DNA from: Prionace glauca
Taxonomy: Eukaryota; Chordata; Chondrichthyes; Carcharhiniformes; Carcharhinidae
DNA length: 64,000 nt
Assembly (NCBI GenBank): GCA_037974335.1
Contig: CM075760.1
Coordinates: 70,057,627 to 70,121,626 of the forward strand
Direction: 5' to 3'
Shown piece after piece: positions 43,744 to 57,655 of the stretch (within the stretch, counting starts at the first letter, position 1; each line of letters begins with the position of its first letter). A program made the translations under genes and the position numbers. The notes beneath the pieces were generated by a model that was given only the letters and a program-made list of their open reading frames with translations, did not search any database and was not told where the DNA came from.

Positions 43744-44882
43744 TCTTTGGACACTAAGGGACAATTTAGCATGGCCCATCCACCATAACCTACACATCTT
43801 TGGACACTAAGGGACAATTTAGCACGGCCAATCCACCCTAACCGACACATCTTTGGAGACTAAGGGACAATTTAGCACGGCCAATCCACCCTAACCTACA
43901 CATCTTTGCGACACTAAGGGACAATTTAGCACGGCCAATCCACCCTAACCTACACATCTTTGGACACTAAGGGACAATTTAGCACGGCCAATCCACCCTA
44001 ACCTACATATTTGGACACTAAGGGAGAATTTAGCACGGCCAATCCACCCTAAACTGCACATCTTTGGACACTAAGGGACAATTTAGCACGGCCAATCCAC
44101 CCTAACCTACACATCTTTGGACACTAAGAGACAATTTAGCATGGCCAATCCACCCTAACCTACATATCTTTGGACACTAAGAGACAATTTAACAGGGACA
44201 ATCCACCCTAACCTACAAACCTTTGGACACTAAGGGACAATTTAGAACGGCCAATCCACCCTAACCTACACATCTCTGGACACTAAGGGACAATTTAGCA
44301 CGGCCAATCCACCCTAACCTACACATCTTTGGACACTAAGGGACAATTTAGCACGGCCAATCCACCCTAACCTACACATCTTTGGACACTAAGGGACAAC
44401 TTAGCACGGCCAATCCACCCTAACCTACACATCTTTGGACACTAAGGGACAATTTAGCATGGCCAATCCACCGTAACACACACATCTTTGGACACTAAGG
44501 GACAATTTAGCACGGCCAATCCACCCTAACCTACACATCTTTGGACACTAAGGGACAATTTAGCACGGCCAATCCACCTTAACCTACACATCTTTGGACA
44601 CTAAGGGACAATTTAGCACGGCCAATCCACCCTAACCTACACATCTTTGGAGACTAAGGGACAATTTATTATGGCCAATCCACCCTAACCTACACATCTT
44701 TGGAGACTAAGGGACAATTTATCATGGCCAATCCACCCTAACCTACACATCTTTGGAGACTAAGGGACAATTTATTATGGCCAATCCACCCTAACCTGCA
44801 CATCTTTGGACACTAATGGACAATTTAGCACGGCCAATCCACCCTAACCTACACATCTTTGGACACTAAGGGACAATTTAGC

Positions 44883-45677
44883 TGGGCTGCGAGGTGGCGG
44901 ATGGAGTTTAATGTGAAGAAGTGTGAGGTAATTCATTTCGGTAGGAATAACAGATGTGTTGAGTATAGGGCTAACGGGAGGGCTTTGAATACTGTGGATG
45001 AACAGAGGGATCTAGGTGTATGTGTACATAGATCCCTGAAAGTTGGGAATCAAGTAGATAGGGTTGTTAAGAAGGCATACGGTGTCTTGGCGTTTATTGG
45101 TAGGGGGATTGAATTTAGGAGTCGCAGCGTCATGATGCAACTGTACACAACTCTGGTGCGGCCGCACTTGGAGTACTGTGTGCAGTTCTGGTCCCCACAT
45201 TACAGGAAGGATGCAGAGGCTTTGGAGAGGAGGTTTACCAGGATGTTGCCTGGTATGGAGGGGAGAGACTGCGAGATTTGGGGTTGTTTTCGCTGGAAAG
45301 AAGGCGGCTAAGAGGGGACCTTATTGAAACTTATAAGATGATTAGAGGTTTAGACAGGGTGGATGGTGATAGCCTTTTTCCTCGGATGGAGAAAGCTAGC
45401 ACGAGGGGGCACGACTTTAAATTAAGGGGGGGTAGTTATAGGACTGATGTCAGGGGTAGGTTGTTTACCCAGAGGGTGGTGAGGGACTGGAATGCCCTGC
45501 CAGCTGCAGTTGTAAATGCGCCTAGTTTGGGGGCGTTTAAGAGATCTGTGGATAGGTTTATGGACGAAAAGGGATTGGTTTAGGCTAGTGGGTCATTGTT
45601 TTGTAACTGGTCGGTGCAACATCGTGGGCCGAAGGGCCTGTTCTGCGCTGTAATGTTCTATGTCTATGTCTATGTCT
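44883..45677 (+). mobile_element. CR1 family A, short form T, copy 4
   Basis: Exactly 3,976 bp after T copy 3, in a duplicated block that skips the long form. Sequence is the same as T copy 3 by eye. Confidence 0.92.
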
Positions 45678-46997
45678 ACTAAGGGGCAATTTAGCATGGC
45701 CAATCCACCCTAACCTACACATCTTTGGACACGAAGGAACAATATATTGTGGCCAATCCACCCTAACCTACACATCTTTGGACACTGAGGGGCAATTTAG
45801 CACGGCCAATCCACCCTAACCTACACATCTTTGGACGCTAAGGGACAATTTAGCACAGCCAATCCACCCTAACCTACACATATTTGGACACTAAGGGACA
45901 ATTTAGCCCGGCCAATCCACCCTAACCTGCACATCTTTCGACACTAAGGGACAATTTAGCACGGCCAATCCACCCTAACCTACACATCTTTGGACACTAA
46001 GGGACAATTTAGCATGGCCAATCCACCCTAACATACATATCTTTGGACACTAAGAGACAATTTAACACGGCCAATCCCCCCTAACCTACACATCTTTGGA
46101 CACTAAGGGACAATTTAGAACGGCCAATCCACCCTAACCTGCACATATTTGGACACTAAGGGACAATTTAGCACGGCCAATCCACCCTAACCTACACATC
46201 TTTGGAGACTAAGGGACAATTTATTATGGCCAATCCACCCTAACCTACACATCTTTGGACACTAAGGGACAATTTAGCACGGCCAATCCACCCTAACCTA
46301 CACATCTTTGGACACTGAGAGACAATTTAACACGGCCAATCCACCCTAACCTACACATCTTTGGACACTAAGGGACAATTTAGCATGGCCAATCCACCTT
46401 AATCTACACATCTTTGGACACTAAGGGACAATTTAGCACGGCCAATCCACCCTAACCTACACATCTTTGGAGACTAAGGGACAATTTATTATGGCCAATC
46501 CACCCTAACCCACACATCTTTGGAGACTTAGGGACAATTTATTGTGGCCAATCCACCCTAACCTGCACATCTTTGGACACTGAGGGACAATTTAGTACGG
46601 CCAATCCACCCTAACCTGCACATCTTTGGACACTAATGGACAACTTAGCACGGCCAATCCACCCTAACCTACACATCTTTGGACACTAAGGGACAATTTG
46701 GCATGGCCAATCCACCCTAACATACATATCTTTGGACACTAAGAGACAATTTAACATGGCCAATCCCCCCTAACCTACACATCTTTGGACACTAAGGGAC
46801 AATTTAGAACGGCCAATCCACCCTAACCTGCACATATTTGGACACTAAGGGACAATTTAGCACGGCCAATCCACCCTAACCTACACATCTTTGGAGACTA
46901 AGGGACAATTTATTATGGCCAATCCACCCTAACCTACACATCTTTGGACACTAAGGGACAATTTAGCACGGCCAATCCACCCTAACCTACACATCTT

Positions 46998-47719
46998 CCC
47001 AGCTTGCAGGTGCAGCAGGTGGTCAGGAAGGCGAATGGGATGCTGGCCTTCATAGCGAAGGGGATTGAATATAAAAGTAGGGAGGTCTTGCTGCAGCTGT
47101 ATAGGGTATTGGTGAGGCCGCAGCTGGAGTACTGTGTGCAGTTTTGGGCGCCGCACCTGCGCAAGGATGTTTTGGCCCTGGAGGGAGTGCAGAGGAGGTT
47201 TACTAGGCTGATCCCGGAGTTGAGGGGATTGAGCTATGAGGAGAGGCTGAATAAACTAGGCTTGTACTCGTTAGAGTTTAGAAGAATGAGGGGAGATCTC
47301 ATTGAGACGTATAAGATGATGAATGGGATGGATAGGATAGAGGTGGAGAGACTGTTCCTGCTCAAAAAAGACAGTAGGACTAGGGGGCACAGCCTCAAGA
47401 TAAAGGGGGGGCGGTTTAGAACAGAGTTGAGGAGGAACTTCTTCACTCAAAGGGTGGTGAATCTCTGGAATTCTCTGCCCGTTGAAGTGGTGGAGGCTGC
47501 CTCGCTAAATATTTTTAACAAACGGGTTGATGGGAGAAGATTTGATAAGAGAAGGGATTAAGGATTTTGATAAGAGAAGGGATTAAGGGTTATGGGGAGA
47601 GGGCGGGAAGGTGGAGCTGAGTCACGACAGATCAGCAATGATCTTATTGAATGGCGGGGCAGGCTCGAAGGGCCAGATGGCCTACTCCTGCTCCTATTTC
47701 TTATGTTCTTATGTTCTTA
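46998..47719 (+). mobile_element. CR1 family B, satellite copy 4
   Basis: Exactly 3,976 bp after copy 3 and sharing its private variants, so it is the product of the same tandem duplication. Confidence 0.93.
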
Positions 47720-48787
47720 TCTTTGGACACTAAGGGACAATTTAGCATGGCCCATCCACCATAACCTACACATCTTTGGACACTAAGGGACAATTTAGCA
47801 CGGCCAATCCACCCTAACCGACACATCTTTGGAGACTAAGGGACAATTTAGCACGGCCAATCCACCCTAACCTACACATCTTTGGAGACTAAGGGACAAT
47901 TTATGATGGCCAATCCACCCTAACCTGCACATCTTTGGACACTGAGGGACAATTTAGCACGGCCAATCCACCCTAACCTACACATCTTTGGACACTAAGG
48001 GACAATTTAGCACGGCCAATCCACCCTAACCTACATATCTTTGGACACTAAGAGACAATTTAACACGGCCAATCCCCCCTAACCTACACATCTTTGGACA
48101 CTAAGGGACAATTTAGAACGGCCAATCCACCCTAACCTGCACATATTTGGACACTAAGGGACAATTTAGCACGGCCAATCCACCCTGACCTACACATCTT
48201 TGGACACTAAGAGACAATTTAACACGGCCAATCCACCCTAACCTCCACATCTTTGGACACTAAGGGACAATTTAGCACGGCCAATCCACCGTAACCTGCA
48301 CATCTTTGGACACTAAGGGACAATTTAGCACGGCCAATCCACCCTAACCTACACATCTTTGGACACTAAGGGACAATTTAGCATGGCCAATCCACCTTAA
48401 CCTACACATCTTTGGACACTAAGGGACAATTTAGCATGGCCAATCCACCCTAACCTACACATCTTTGGACACTAAGGGACAATTTAGCACGGCCAATCCA
48501 CCCTAACCTACACATCTTTGGAGACTAAGGGACAATTTATTATGGCCAATCCACCCTAACCTACACATCTTTGGAGACTAAGGGACAATTTATTATGGCC
48601 AATCCACCCTAACCTACACATCTTTGGAGACTAAGGGACAATTAAGCATGGCCAATCCACCCTAACCTGCACATCTTTGGACACTGAGGGACAATTTAGC
48701 ACGGCCAATCCACCCTAACCTGCACATCTTTGGACACTAATGGACAATTTAGCACGGCCAATCCACCCTAACCTACACATCTTTGGA

Positions 48788-49842
48788 TACTAGGAGACAG
48801 ATGGTGGTGGTTGATGGTAAATATTCGTCATGGAGTTCGGTTACGAGTGGTGTGCCTCAGGGATCTGTTTTGGGGCCACTGCTGTTTGTAATTTTTATTA
48901 ATGATCTGGATGAGGGTATAGTTGGGTGGATTAGTCAGTTTGCTGATGACACCAAATTCGGAGGTGTGGTAGATTGTGAGGAAGGGTGTCATAGTTTGCA
49001 GGGTGACTTAGAAAGGTTGCAGAGCTGGACTGCGAGGTGGCGGATGGAGTTTAATGTGGAGAAGTGTGAGGTAATTCATTTCGGTAGGAATAACAGATGT
49101 GTTGAGTATAGGGCTAACAGGAGGACTTTGAATAGTGTGGATGAACAGAGGGATCTCGGTGTATGTGTACATAGATCCCTGAAAGTTGGGAATCAAGTAG
49201 ATAGGATTGTTAAGAAGGCATACGGTGTCTTGGCGTTTATTGGTAGGGGGATTGAATTTAGGAGTCGCAGCGTCATGATGCAACTGTACACAACTCTGGT
49301 GCGGCCGCACTTGGAGTACTGTGTGCAGTTCTGGTCCCCACATTACAGGAAGGATGTAGAGGCTTTGGAGAGGGTGCAGAGGAGGTTTACCAGGATGTTG
49401 CCTGGTATGGAGGGGAGATCCTATGAGGAGAGACTGAGAGATTTGGGGTTGTTTTCGCTGGAAAGAAGGCGGCTAAGAGGGGACCTTATTGAAACTTATA
49501 AGATGATTAGAGGTTTAGACAGGGTGGATGGTGATAGCCTTTTTCCGAGGATGGAGAAAGCTAGCACGAGGGGGCACGACTTTAAATTAAGGGGGGGTAG
49601 TTATAGGACTGATGTCAGGGGTAGGTTGTTTACCCAGAGGGTGGTGAGGGACTGGAATGCCCTGCCAGCTGCAGTTGTAAATGCGCCTAGTTTGGGGGCG
49701 TTTAAGAGATCTGTGGATAGGTTTATGGACGAAAAGGGATTGGTTTAGGCTAGTGGGTCATTGTTTTGTAACTGGTCGGCGCAACATCGTGGGCCGAAGG
49801 GCCTGTTCTGCGCTGTAATGTTCTATGTCTATGTCTATGTCT
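48788..49842 (+). mobile_element. CR1 family A, long form, copy 3 (open frame)
   Basis: Intact ~320-codon frame like copies 1 and 2, with one visible change (WISQFADD for WISKFADD). Flanking satellite variants match those of copies 1 and 2 closely on both sides. Confidence 0.94.
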
Positions 49843-52280
49843 ACTAAGGGGCAATTTAGCATGGCCAATCCACCCAAACCTACACATCTTTGGACACTAA
49901 GGGACAATATATTATGGCCAATCCACCCTAACCTACACATCTTTGGACACTAAGGGACAATTTATTATGGCCAATCCACCCTAACCTACACATCTTTGGA
50001 CACTAAGGGGCAATTTAGCACGGCCAATCCACCCTAACCTACACATCTTTGCGACACTAAGGGACAATTTAGCACGGCCAATCCACCCTAACCTACACAT
50101 CTTTGGACACTAAGGAACAATTTAGCACGGCCAATCCACCCTAACCTACACATATTTGGACACTAAGGGAGAATTTAGCACGGCCAATCCACCCTAAACT
50201 GCACATCTTTGGACACTAAGGGACAATTTAGCACGGCCAATCCGCCCTAACCTACACATCTTTGGACACTAAGAGACAATTTAGCATGGCCAATCCACCC
50301 TAACCTACATATCTTTGGACACTAAGAGACAATTTAACAGGGCCAATCCACCCTAACCTACACACCTTTGGACACTAAGGGACAATTTAGAACGGCCAAT
50401 CCACCCTAACCTACACATCTCTGGACACTAAGGGACAATTTAGCACGGCCAATCCACCCTAACCTACACATCTTTGGACACTAAGGGACAATTTAGCACA
50501 GCCAATCCACCCTAACCTACACATCTTTGGACACTAAGGGACAATTTATTATGGCCAATCCACCCTAACCTACACATCTTTGGACACTAAGGGGCAATTT
50601 AGCACGGCCAATCCACCCTAACCTACACATCTTTGGACACGAAGGGACAATTTAGCACAGCCAATCCACCCTAACCTACACATCTTTGGACACTAAGGGA
50701 TAATTTATCATGGCCAATCCACCCTAACCTACACATCTTTGGACACTAAGAGACAATTTATTATGGCCAATCCACCCTAACCTACACATCTTCGGACACT
50801 AAGGGACAATTTAGAACGGCCAATCCACCCTAACCTGCACATATTTGGACACTGAGGGACAATTTAGCACGGCCAATCCACCCTAACCTACACATCTTTG
50901 GACACTAAGGGACAATTTAGCACAGCCAATCCACCCTAACCTACACATCTTTGGACACTAAGGGACAATTTAGCACAGCCAATCCACCCTGACCTACACA
51001 TCTTTGGACACTAAGAGACAATTTAACACGGCCAATCCACCCTAACCTACACATCTTTGGACACTAAGGGACAATTTAGCACGACCAATCCACCCTAACC
51101 TGCACATCTTTGGACACTGAGGGACAATTTAGCACGGCCAATCCACCCTACCCTGCACATCTTTGGACACTAAGAGACAATTTAGCACGGCCAATCCACC
51201 CTAACCTACACATCTTTGGACACTGAGGGACAATTTAGCATGGCCAATCCACCTTAACCTACACATCTTTGGACACTAAGGGACAATTTAGCACGGCCAA
51301 TCCACCCTAACCTACACATCTTTGGACACTAAGGGACAATTTAGCACGGCCAATCCACCCTAACCTACACATCTTTGGACACTAAGGGACAATTTAGCAT
51401 GGCCAATCCACCCTAACCTGCACATCTTTGGACAGTAAGGGACAATTTAGCACGGCCAATCCACCCTAACCTACACATCTTTGGACACTAAGGGACAATT
51501 TAGCTTGGCCAATCCACCTTAGCCTACACATCTTTGGACACTAAGGGACAATTTAGCACGGCCAATCCACCCTAACCTACACATCTTTGGACACTAAGGG
51601 ACAATTTAGCACGGCCAATCCACCCTAACCTACACATCTTTGGACACTAAGGGACAATTTAGCACGGCCAATCCACCCTAACCTACATATCTTTGGACAC
51701 TAAGAGACAATTTAACATGGCCAATCCCCCCTCACCTAGACATCTTTGGACACTAAGGGACAATTTAGAACGGCCAATCCATCCCAACCTGCACATATTT
51801 GGACACTAAGGGACAATTTAGCACGGCCAATCCACCCTAACGTACACATCTTTGGACACTAAGGGACAATTTGGCACAGCCAATCCACCCTAACCTACAC
51901 ATCTTTGGACACTAAGGGACAATTTAGCACGGCCAATCCACCCTGACCTACACATCTTTGGACACTAAGAGACAATTTAACAAGGCCAATCCACCCTAAC
52001 CTCCACATCTTTGGACACTGAGGGACAATTTAGCACGGCCAATCCACACTAACCTGCACATCTTTGGACACTAATGGACAATTTAGCATGGCCAATCCAC
52101 CCTAACCTACACATCTTTGGAGACTAAGGGACAATTAAGCATGGCCAATCCACCCTAACCTGCACATCTTTGGACACTGAGGGACAATTTAGCACGGCCA
52201 ATCCACCCTAACCTGCACATCTTTGGACACAAATGGACAATTTAGCGCGGCCAATCCACCCTAACCTACACATCTTTGGA

Positions 52281-53334
52281 TACTAGGAGACAGATGGTGG
52301 TGGTTGATGGTAAATATTCGTCATGGAGTTCGGTTACGAGTGGTGTGCCTCAGGGATCTGTTTTGGGGCCACTGCTGTTTGTAATTTTTATTAATGATCT
52401 GGATGAGGGTATAGTTGGGTGGATTAGTAAGTTTGCTGTTGACACCAAAGTCAGAGGTGTGGTAGATTGTGAGGAAGGGTGTCATAGTTTGCAGGGTGAC
52501 TTAGAAAGATTGCAGAGCTGGGCTGCGAGGTGGCGGATGGAGTTTAATGTGGAGAAGTGTGAGGTAATTCATTTCGGTAGGAATAACAGATGTGTTGAGT
52601 ATAGGGCTAACAGGAGGACTTTGAATAGTGTGGATGAACAGAGGGATCTAGGTGTATGTGTACATAGATCCCTGATAGTTGGGAATCAAGTAGATCGGGT
52701 TGTTAAGAAGGCATACGGTGTCTTGGCGTTTATTGGTAGGGGGATTGAATTTAGGAGTCGCAGCGTCATGATGCAACTGTACACAACTCTGGTGCGGCCG
52801 CACTTGGAGTACTGTGTGCAGTTCTGGTCCCCACATTAAAGGAAGGATGTAGAGGCTTTGGAGAGGGTGCAGAGGAGGTTTACCAGGATGTTGCCTGGTA
52901 TGGAGGGGAGATCCTATGAGGAGAGACTGAGAGATTTGGGGTTGTTTTCGCTGGAAAGAACGCGGCTAAGAGGGGACCTTATTGAAACTTATAAGATGAT
53001 TAGAGGTTTAGACAGGGTTGATGGTGATAGCCTTTTTCCGAGGATGGAGAAAGCTAGCACGAGGGGGCACGACTTTAAATTAAGGGGGGGTAGTTATAGG
53101 ACTGATGTCAGGGGTAGGTTGTTTACCAGAGGGTGGTGAGGGACTGGAATGCCCTGCCAGCTGCAGTTGTAAATGCGCCTAGTTTGGGGGCGTTTAAGAG
53201 ATCTGTGGATAGGTTTATGGACGAAAAGGGATTGGTTTAGGCTAGTGGGTCATTGTTTTGTAACTGGTCGGCGCAACATCGTGGGCCGAAGGGCCTGTTC
53301 TGCGCTGTAATGTTCAATGTCTATGTCTATGTCT
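52281..53334 (+). mobile_element. CR1 family A, long form, copy 4 (inactive)
   Basis: Most diverged long copy. The catalytic FADD box reads FAVD, a TAA interrupts after FWSPH (52837-52839), and a base is missing at GRLFTR near 53127. Same outer junctions as the others. It marks the boundary between the left and right groups of higher-order units. Confidence 0.93.
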
Positions 53335-54707
53335 ACTAAGGGGCAATTTAGCATGGCCTATCCACCCTAACCTACACATCTTTGGACACGAAGGGACAAT
53401 ATATTATGGCCAATCCACCCTAACCTACACATCTTTGGACACTAAGGGACAATTTATTATGGCCAATCCACCCTAACCTACACATCTTTGGACACTGAGG
53501 GGCAATTTAGCACGGCCAATCCACCCTAACCTACACATCTTTGGACGCTAAGGGACAATTTAGCACAGCCAATCCACCCTAACCTACACATATTTGGACA
53601 CTAAGGGACAATTTAGCCCGGCCAATCCACCCTAACCTGCACATCTTTCGACACTAAGGGACAATTTAGCACGGCCAATCCACCCTAACCTACACATCTT
53701 TGGACACTAAGGGACAATTTAGCATGGCCAATCCACCCTAACATACATACCTTTGGACACTAAGAGACAATTTAACACGGCCAATCCCCCCTAACCTACA
53801 CATCTTTGGACACTAAGGGACAATTTAGAACGGCCAATCCACCCTAACCTGCACATATTTGGACACTAAGGGACAATTTAGCACGGCCAATCCACCCTAA
53901 CCTACACATCTTTGGAGACTAAGGGACAATTTATTTTGGCCAATCCACCCTAACCTACACATCTTTGGACACTAAGGGACAATTTAGCACGGCCAATCCA
54001 CCCTAACCTACACATCTTTGGACACTAAGAGACAATTTAACACGGCCAATCCACCCTAACCTACACATCTTTGGACACTAAGGGACAATTTAGCATGGCC
54101 AATCCACCTTAACCTACACATCTTTGGACACTAAGGGACAATTTAGCACGGCCAATCCACCCTAACCTACACATCTTTGGAGACTAAGGGACAATTTATT
54201 ATGGCCAATCCACCCTAACCTACAAATCTTTGGAGACTAAGGGACAATTTATTATGGCCAATCCACCCTAACCTGCACATCTTTGGACACTGAGGGACAA
54301 TTTAGTACGGCCAATCCACCCTAACCTGCACATCTTTGGACACTAATGGACAATTTAGCACGGCCAATCCACCCTAACCTACACATCTTTGGACACTAAG
54401 GGACAATTTAGCATGGCCAATCCACCCTAACATACATATCTTTGGACACTAAGAGACAATTTAACACGGCCAATCCCCCCTAACCTACACATCTTTGGAC
54501 ACTAAGGGACAATTTAGAACGGCGAATCCACCCTAACCTGCACATATTTGGACACTAAGGGACAATTTAGCACGGCCAATCCACCCTAACCTACACATCT
54601 TTGGAGACTAAGGGACAATTTATTATGGCCAATCCACCCTAACCTACACATCTTTGGACACTAAGGGACAATTTAGCACGGCCAATCCACCCTAACCTAC
54701 ACATCTT

Positions 54708-55409
54708 CCCAGCTTGCAGGTGCAGCAGGTGGTCAGGAAGGCGAATGGGATGCTGGCCTTCATAGCGAAGGGGATTGAATATAAAAGTAGGGAGGTCTTG
54801 CTGCAGCTGTATAGGGTATTGGTGAGGCCGCAGCTGGAGTACTGTGTGCAGTTTTGGGCGCCGCACCTGCGCAAGGATGTTTTGGCCCTGGAGGGAGTGC
54901 AGAGGAGGTTTACTAGGCTGATACCGGAGTTGAGGGGATTGAGCTATGAGGAGAGGCTGAATAAACTAGGCTTGTACTCGTTAGAGTTTAGAAGAATGAG
55001 GGGAGATCTCATTGAGACGTATAAGATGATGAATGGGATGGATAGGATAGAGGTGGAGAGACTGTTCCCGCTCAAAAAAGACAGTAGGACTAGGGGGCAC
55101 AGCCTCAAGATAAAGGGGGGGGCGGTTTAGAACAGAGTTGAGGAGGAACTTCTTCACTCAAAGGGTGGTGAATCTCTGGAATTCTCTGCCCGTTGAAGTG
55201 GTGGAGGCTGCCTCGCTAAATATTTTTAAGAAACGGGTTGATGGGTTTTTGATAAGAGAAGGGATTAAGGGTTATGGGGAGAGGGCGGGAAGGTGGAGCT
55301 GAGTCACGACAGATCAGCCATGATCTTATTGAATGGCGGGGCAGGCTCGAAGGGCCAGATGGCCTACTCCTGCTCCTATTTCTTATGTTCTTATGTTCTT
55401 ATGTTCTTA
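54708..55409 (+). mobile_element. CR1 family B, satellite copy 5
   Basis: Lacks the internal tandem duplication of copies 1-4 (reads VDGFLIREGIKGYGE-type, as in the dispersed copy at 11020). One extra G in the poly-G run near 55127 shifts the frame. The 3' end has three TTCTTATG-type units. Confidence 0.92.
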
Positions 55410-55572
55410 TCTTTGGACACTAAGAGACAATTTAACACGGCCAATCCACCCTAACCTACATATCTTTGGAGACTAAGGGACAATTTATTATGGCCAATCC
55501 ACCCTAACCTACACATCTTTGGACACTAATGGACAATTTAGCACGGCCAATCCACCCTAACCTACACATCTT

Positions 55573-56274
55573 CCCAGCTTGCAGGTGCAGCAGGTGGTCA
55601 GGAAGGCGAATGGGATGCTGGCCTTCATAGCGAAGGGGATTGAATATAAAAGTAGGGAGGTCTTGCTGCAGCTGTATAGGGTATTGGTGAGGCCGCAGCT
55701 GGAGTACTGTGTGCAGTTTTGGGCGCCGCACCTGCGCAAGGATGTTTTGGCCCTGGAGGGAGTGCAGAGGAGGTTTACTAGGCTGATACCGGAGTTGAGG
55801 GGATTGAGCTATGAGGAGAGGCTGAATAAACTAGGCTTGTACTCGTTAGAGTTTAGAAGAATGAGGGGAGATCTCATTGAGACGTATAAGATGATGAATG
55901 GGATGGATAGGATAGAGGTGGAGAGACTGTTCCCGCTCAAAAAAGACAGTAGGACTAGGGGGCACAGCCTCAAGATAAAGGGGGGGGCGGTTTAGAACAG
56001 AGTTGAGGAGGAACTTCTTCACTCAAAGGGTGGTGAATCTCTGGAATTCTCTGCCCGTTGAAGTGGTGGAGGCTGCCTCGCTAAATATTTTTAAGAAACG
56101 GGTTGATGGGTTTTTGATAAGAGAAGGGATTAAGGGTTATGGGGAGAGGGCGGGAAGGTGGAGCTGAGTCACGACAGATCAGCCATGATCTTATTGAATG
56201 GCGGGGCAGGCTCGAAGGGCCAGATGGCCTACTCCTGCTCCTATTTCTTATGTTCTTATGTTCTTATGTTCTTA
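55573..56274 (+). mobile_element. CR1 family B, satellite copy 6
   Basis: Exactly 865 bp after copy 5 and sharing its extra G and its ATACCGGAG variant. The pair arose by a local tandem duplication of element plus about three monomers. Confidence 0.92.
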
Positions 56275-56600
56275 TCTTTGGACACTAAGAGACAATTTAA
56301 CACGGCCAATCCACCCTAACCTACACATCTTTGGACACTAAGGGACAATTTAGCATGGCCCATCCACCTTAACCTACACATCTTTGGACACTAAGGGACA
56401 ATTTATTATGGCCAATCCACCCTAACCTACACATCTTTGGAGACTAAGGGACAATTTAGCATGGCCAATCCACCCTAACCTGCACATCTTTGGACACTGA
56501 GGGACAATTTAGCACGGCCAATCCACCCTAACCTGCACATCTTTGGACACTAATGGACAATTTAGCATGGCCAATCCACCCTAACCTACACATCTTTGGA

Positions 56601-57655
56601 TACTAGGAGACAGGGGGTGGTGGTTGATGGTAAATATTCGTCATGGAGTTCGGTTACGAGTGGTGTGCCTCAGGGATCTGTTTTGGGGCCACTGCTGTTT
56701 GTAATTTTTATTAATGATCTGGATGAGGGTATAGTTGGGTGGATTAGTAAGTTTGCTGATGACACCAAAGTCGGAGGTGTGGTAGATTGTGAGGAAGGGT
56801 GTCATAGTTTGCAGGGTGACTTAGAAAGGTTGCAGAGCTGGGCTGCGAGGTGGCGGATGGAGTTTAATGTGGAGAAGTGTGAGGTAATTCATTTCGGTAG
56901 GAATAACAGATGTGTTGAGTATAGGGCTAACGGGAGGACTTTGAATAGTGTGGATGAACAGAGGGATCTAGGTGTATGTGTACATAGATCCCTGAAAGTT
57001 GGGAATCAAGTAGATAGGGTTGTTAAGAAGGCATACGGTGTCTTGGCGTTTATTGGTAGGGGGATTGAATTTAGGAGTCGCAGCGTCATGATGCAACTGT
57101 ACACAACTCTGGTGCGGCCGCACTTGGAGTACTGTGTGCAGTTCTGGTCCCCACATTACAGGAAGGATGTAGAGGCTTTGGAGAGGGTGCAGAGGAGGTT
57201 TACCAGGATGTTGCCTGGTATGGAGGGGAGATCCTATGAGGAGAGACTGAGAGATTTGGGGTTGTTTTCGCTGGAAAGAAGGCGGCTAAGAGGGGACCTT
57301 ATTGAAACTTATAAGATGATTAGAGGTTTAGACAGGGTAGATAGTGATAGCCTTTTTCCTAGGATGGAGAAAGCTAGCACGAGGGGGCACGACTTTAAAT
57401 TAAGGGGGGGTAGTTATAGGACTGATGTCAGGGGTAGGTTGTTTACCCAGAGGGTGGTGAGGGACTGGAATGCCCTGCCAGCTGCAGTTGTAAATGCGCC
57501 TAGTTTGGGGGCGTTTAAGAGATCTGTGGATAGGTTTATGGACGAAAAGGGATTGGTTTAGGCTAGTGGGTCATTGTTTTGTAACTGGTCGGTGCAACAT
57601 CGTGGGCCGAAGGGCCTGTTCTGCGCTGTAATGTTCTATGTCTATGTCTATGTCT
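56601..57655 (+). mobile_element. CR1 family A, long form, copy 5 (open frame)
   Basis: Open ~320-codon frame. It differs from copies 1-3 at several residues (RRQGVVVDG, DDTKVGG, SWAARW, ANGRTL, QVDRVVKKAY). In ANGRTL and SWAARW it agrees with the dispersed-type sequence and the T form, so it may be nearest the ancestral copy. Confidence 0.93.
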
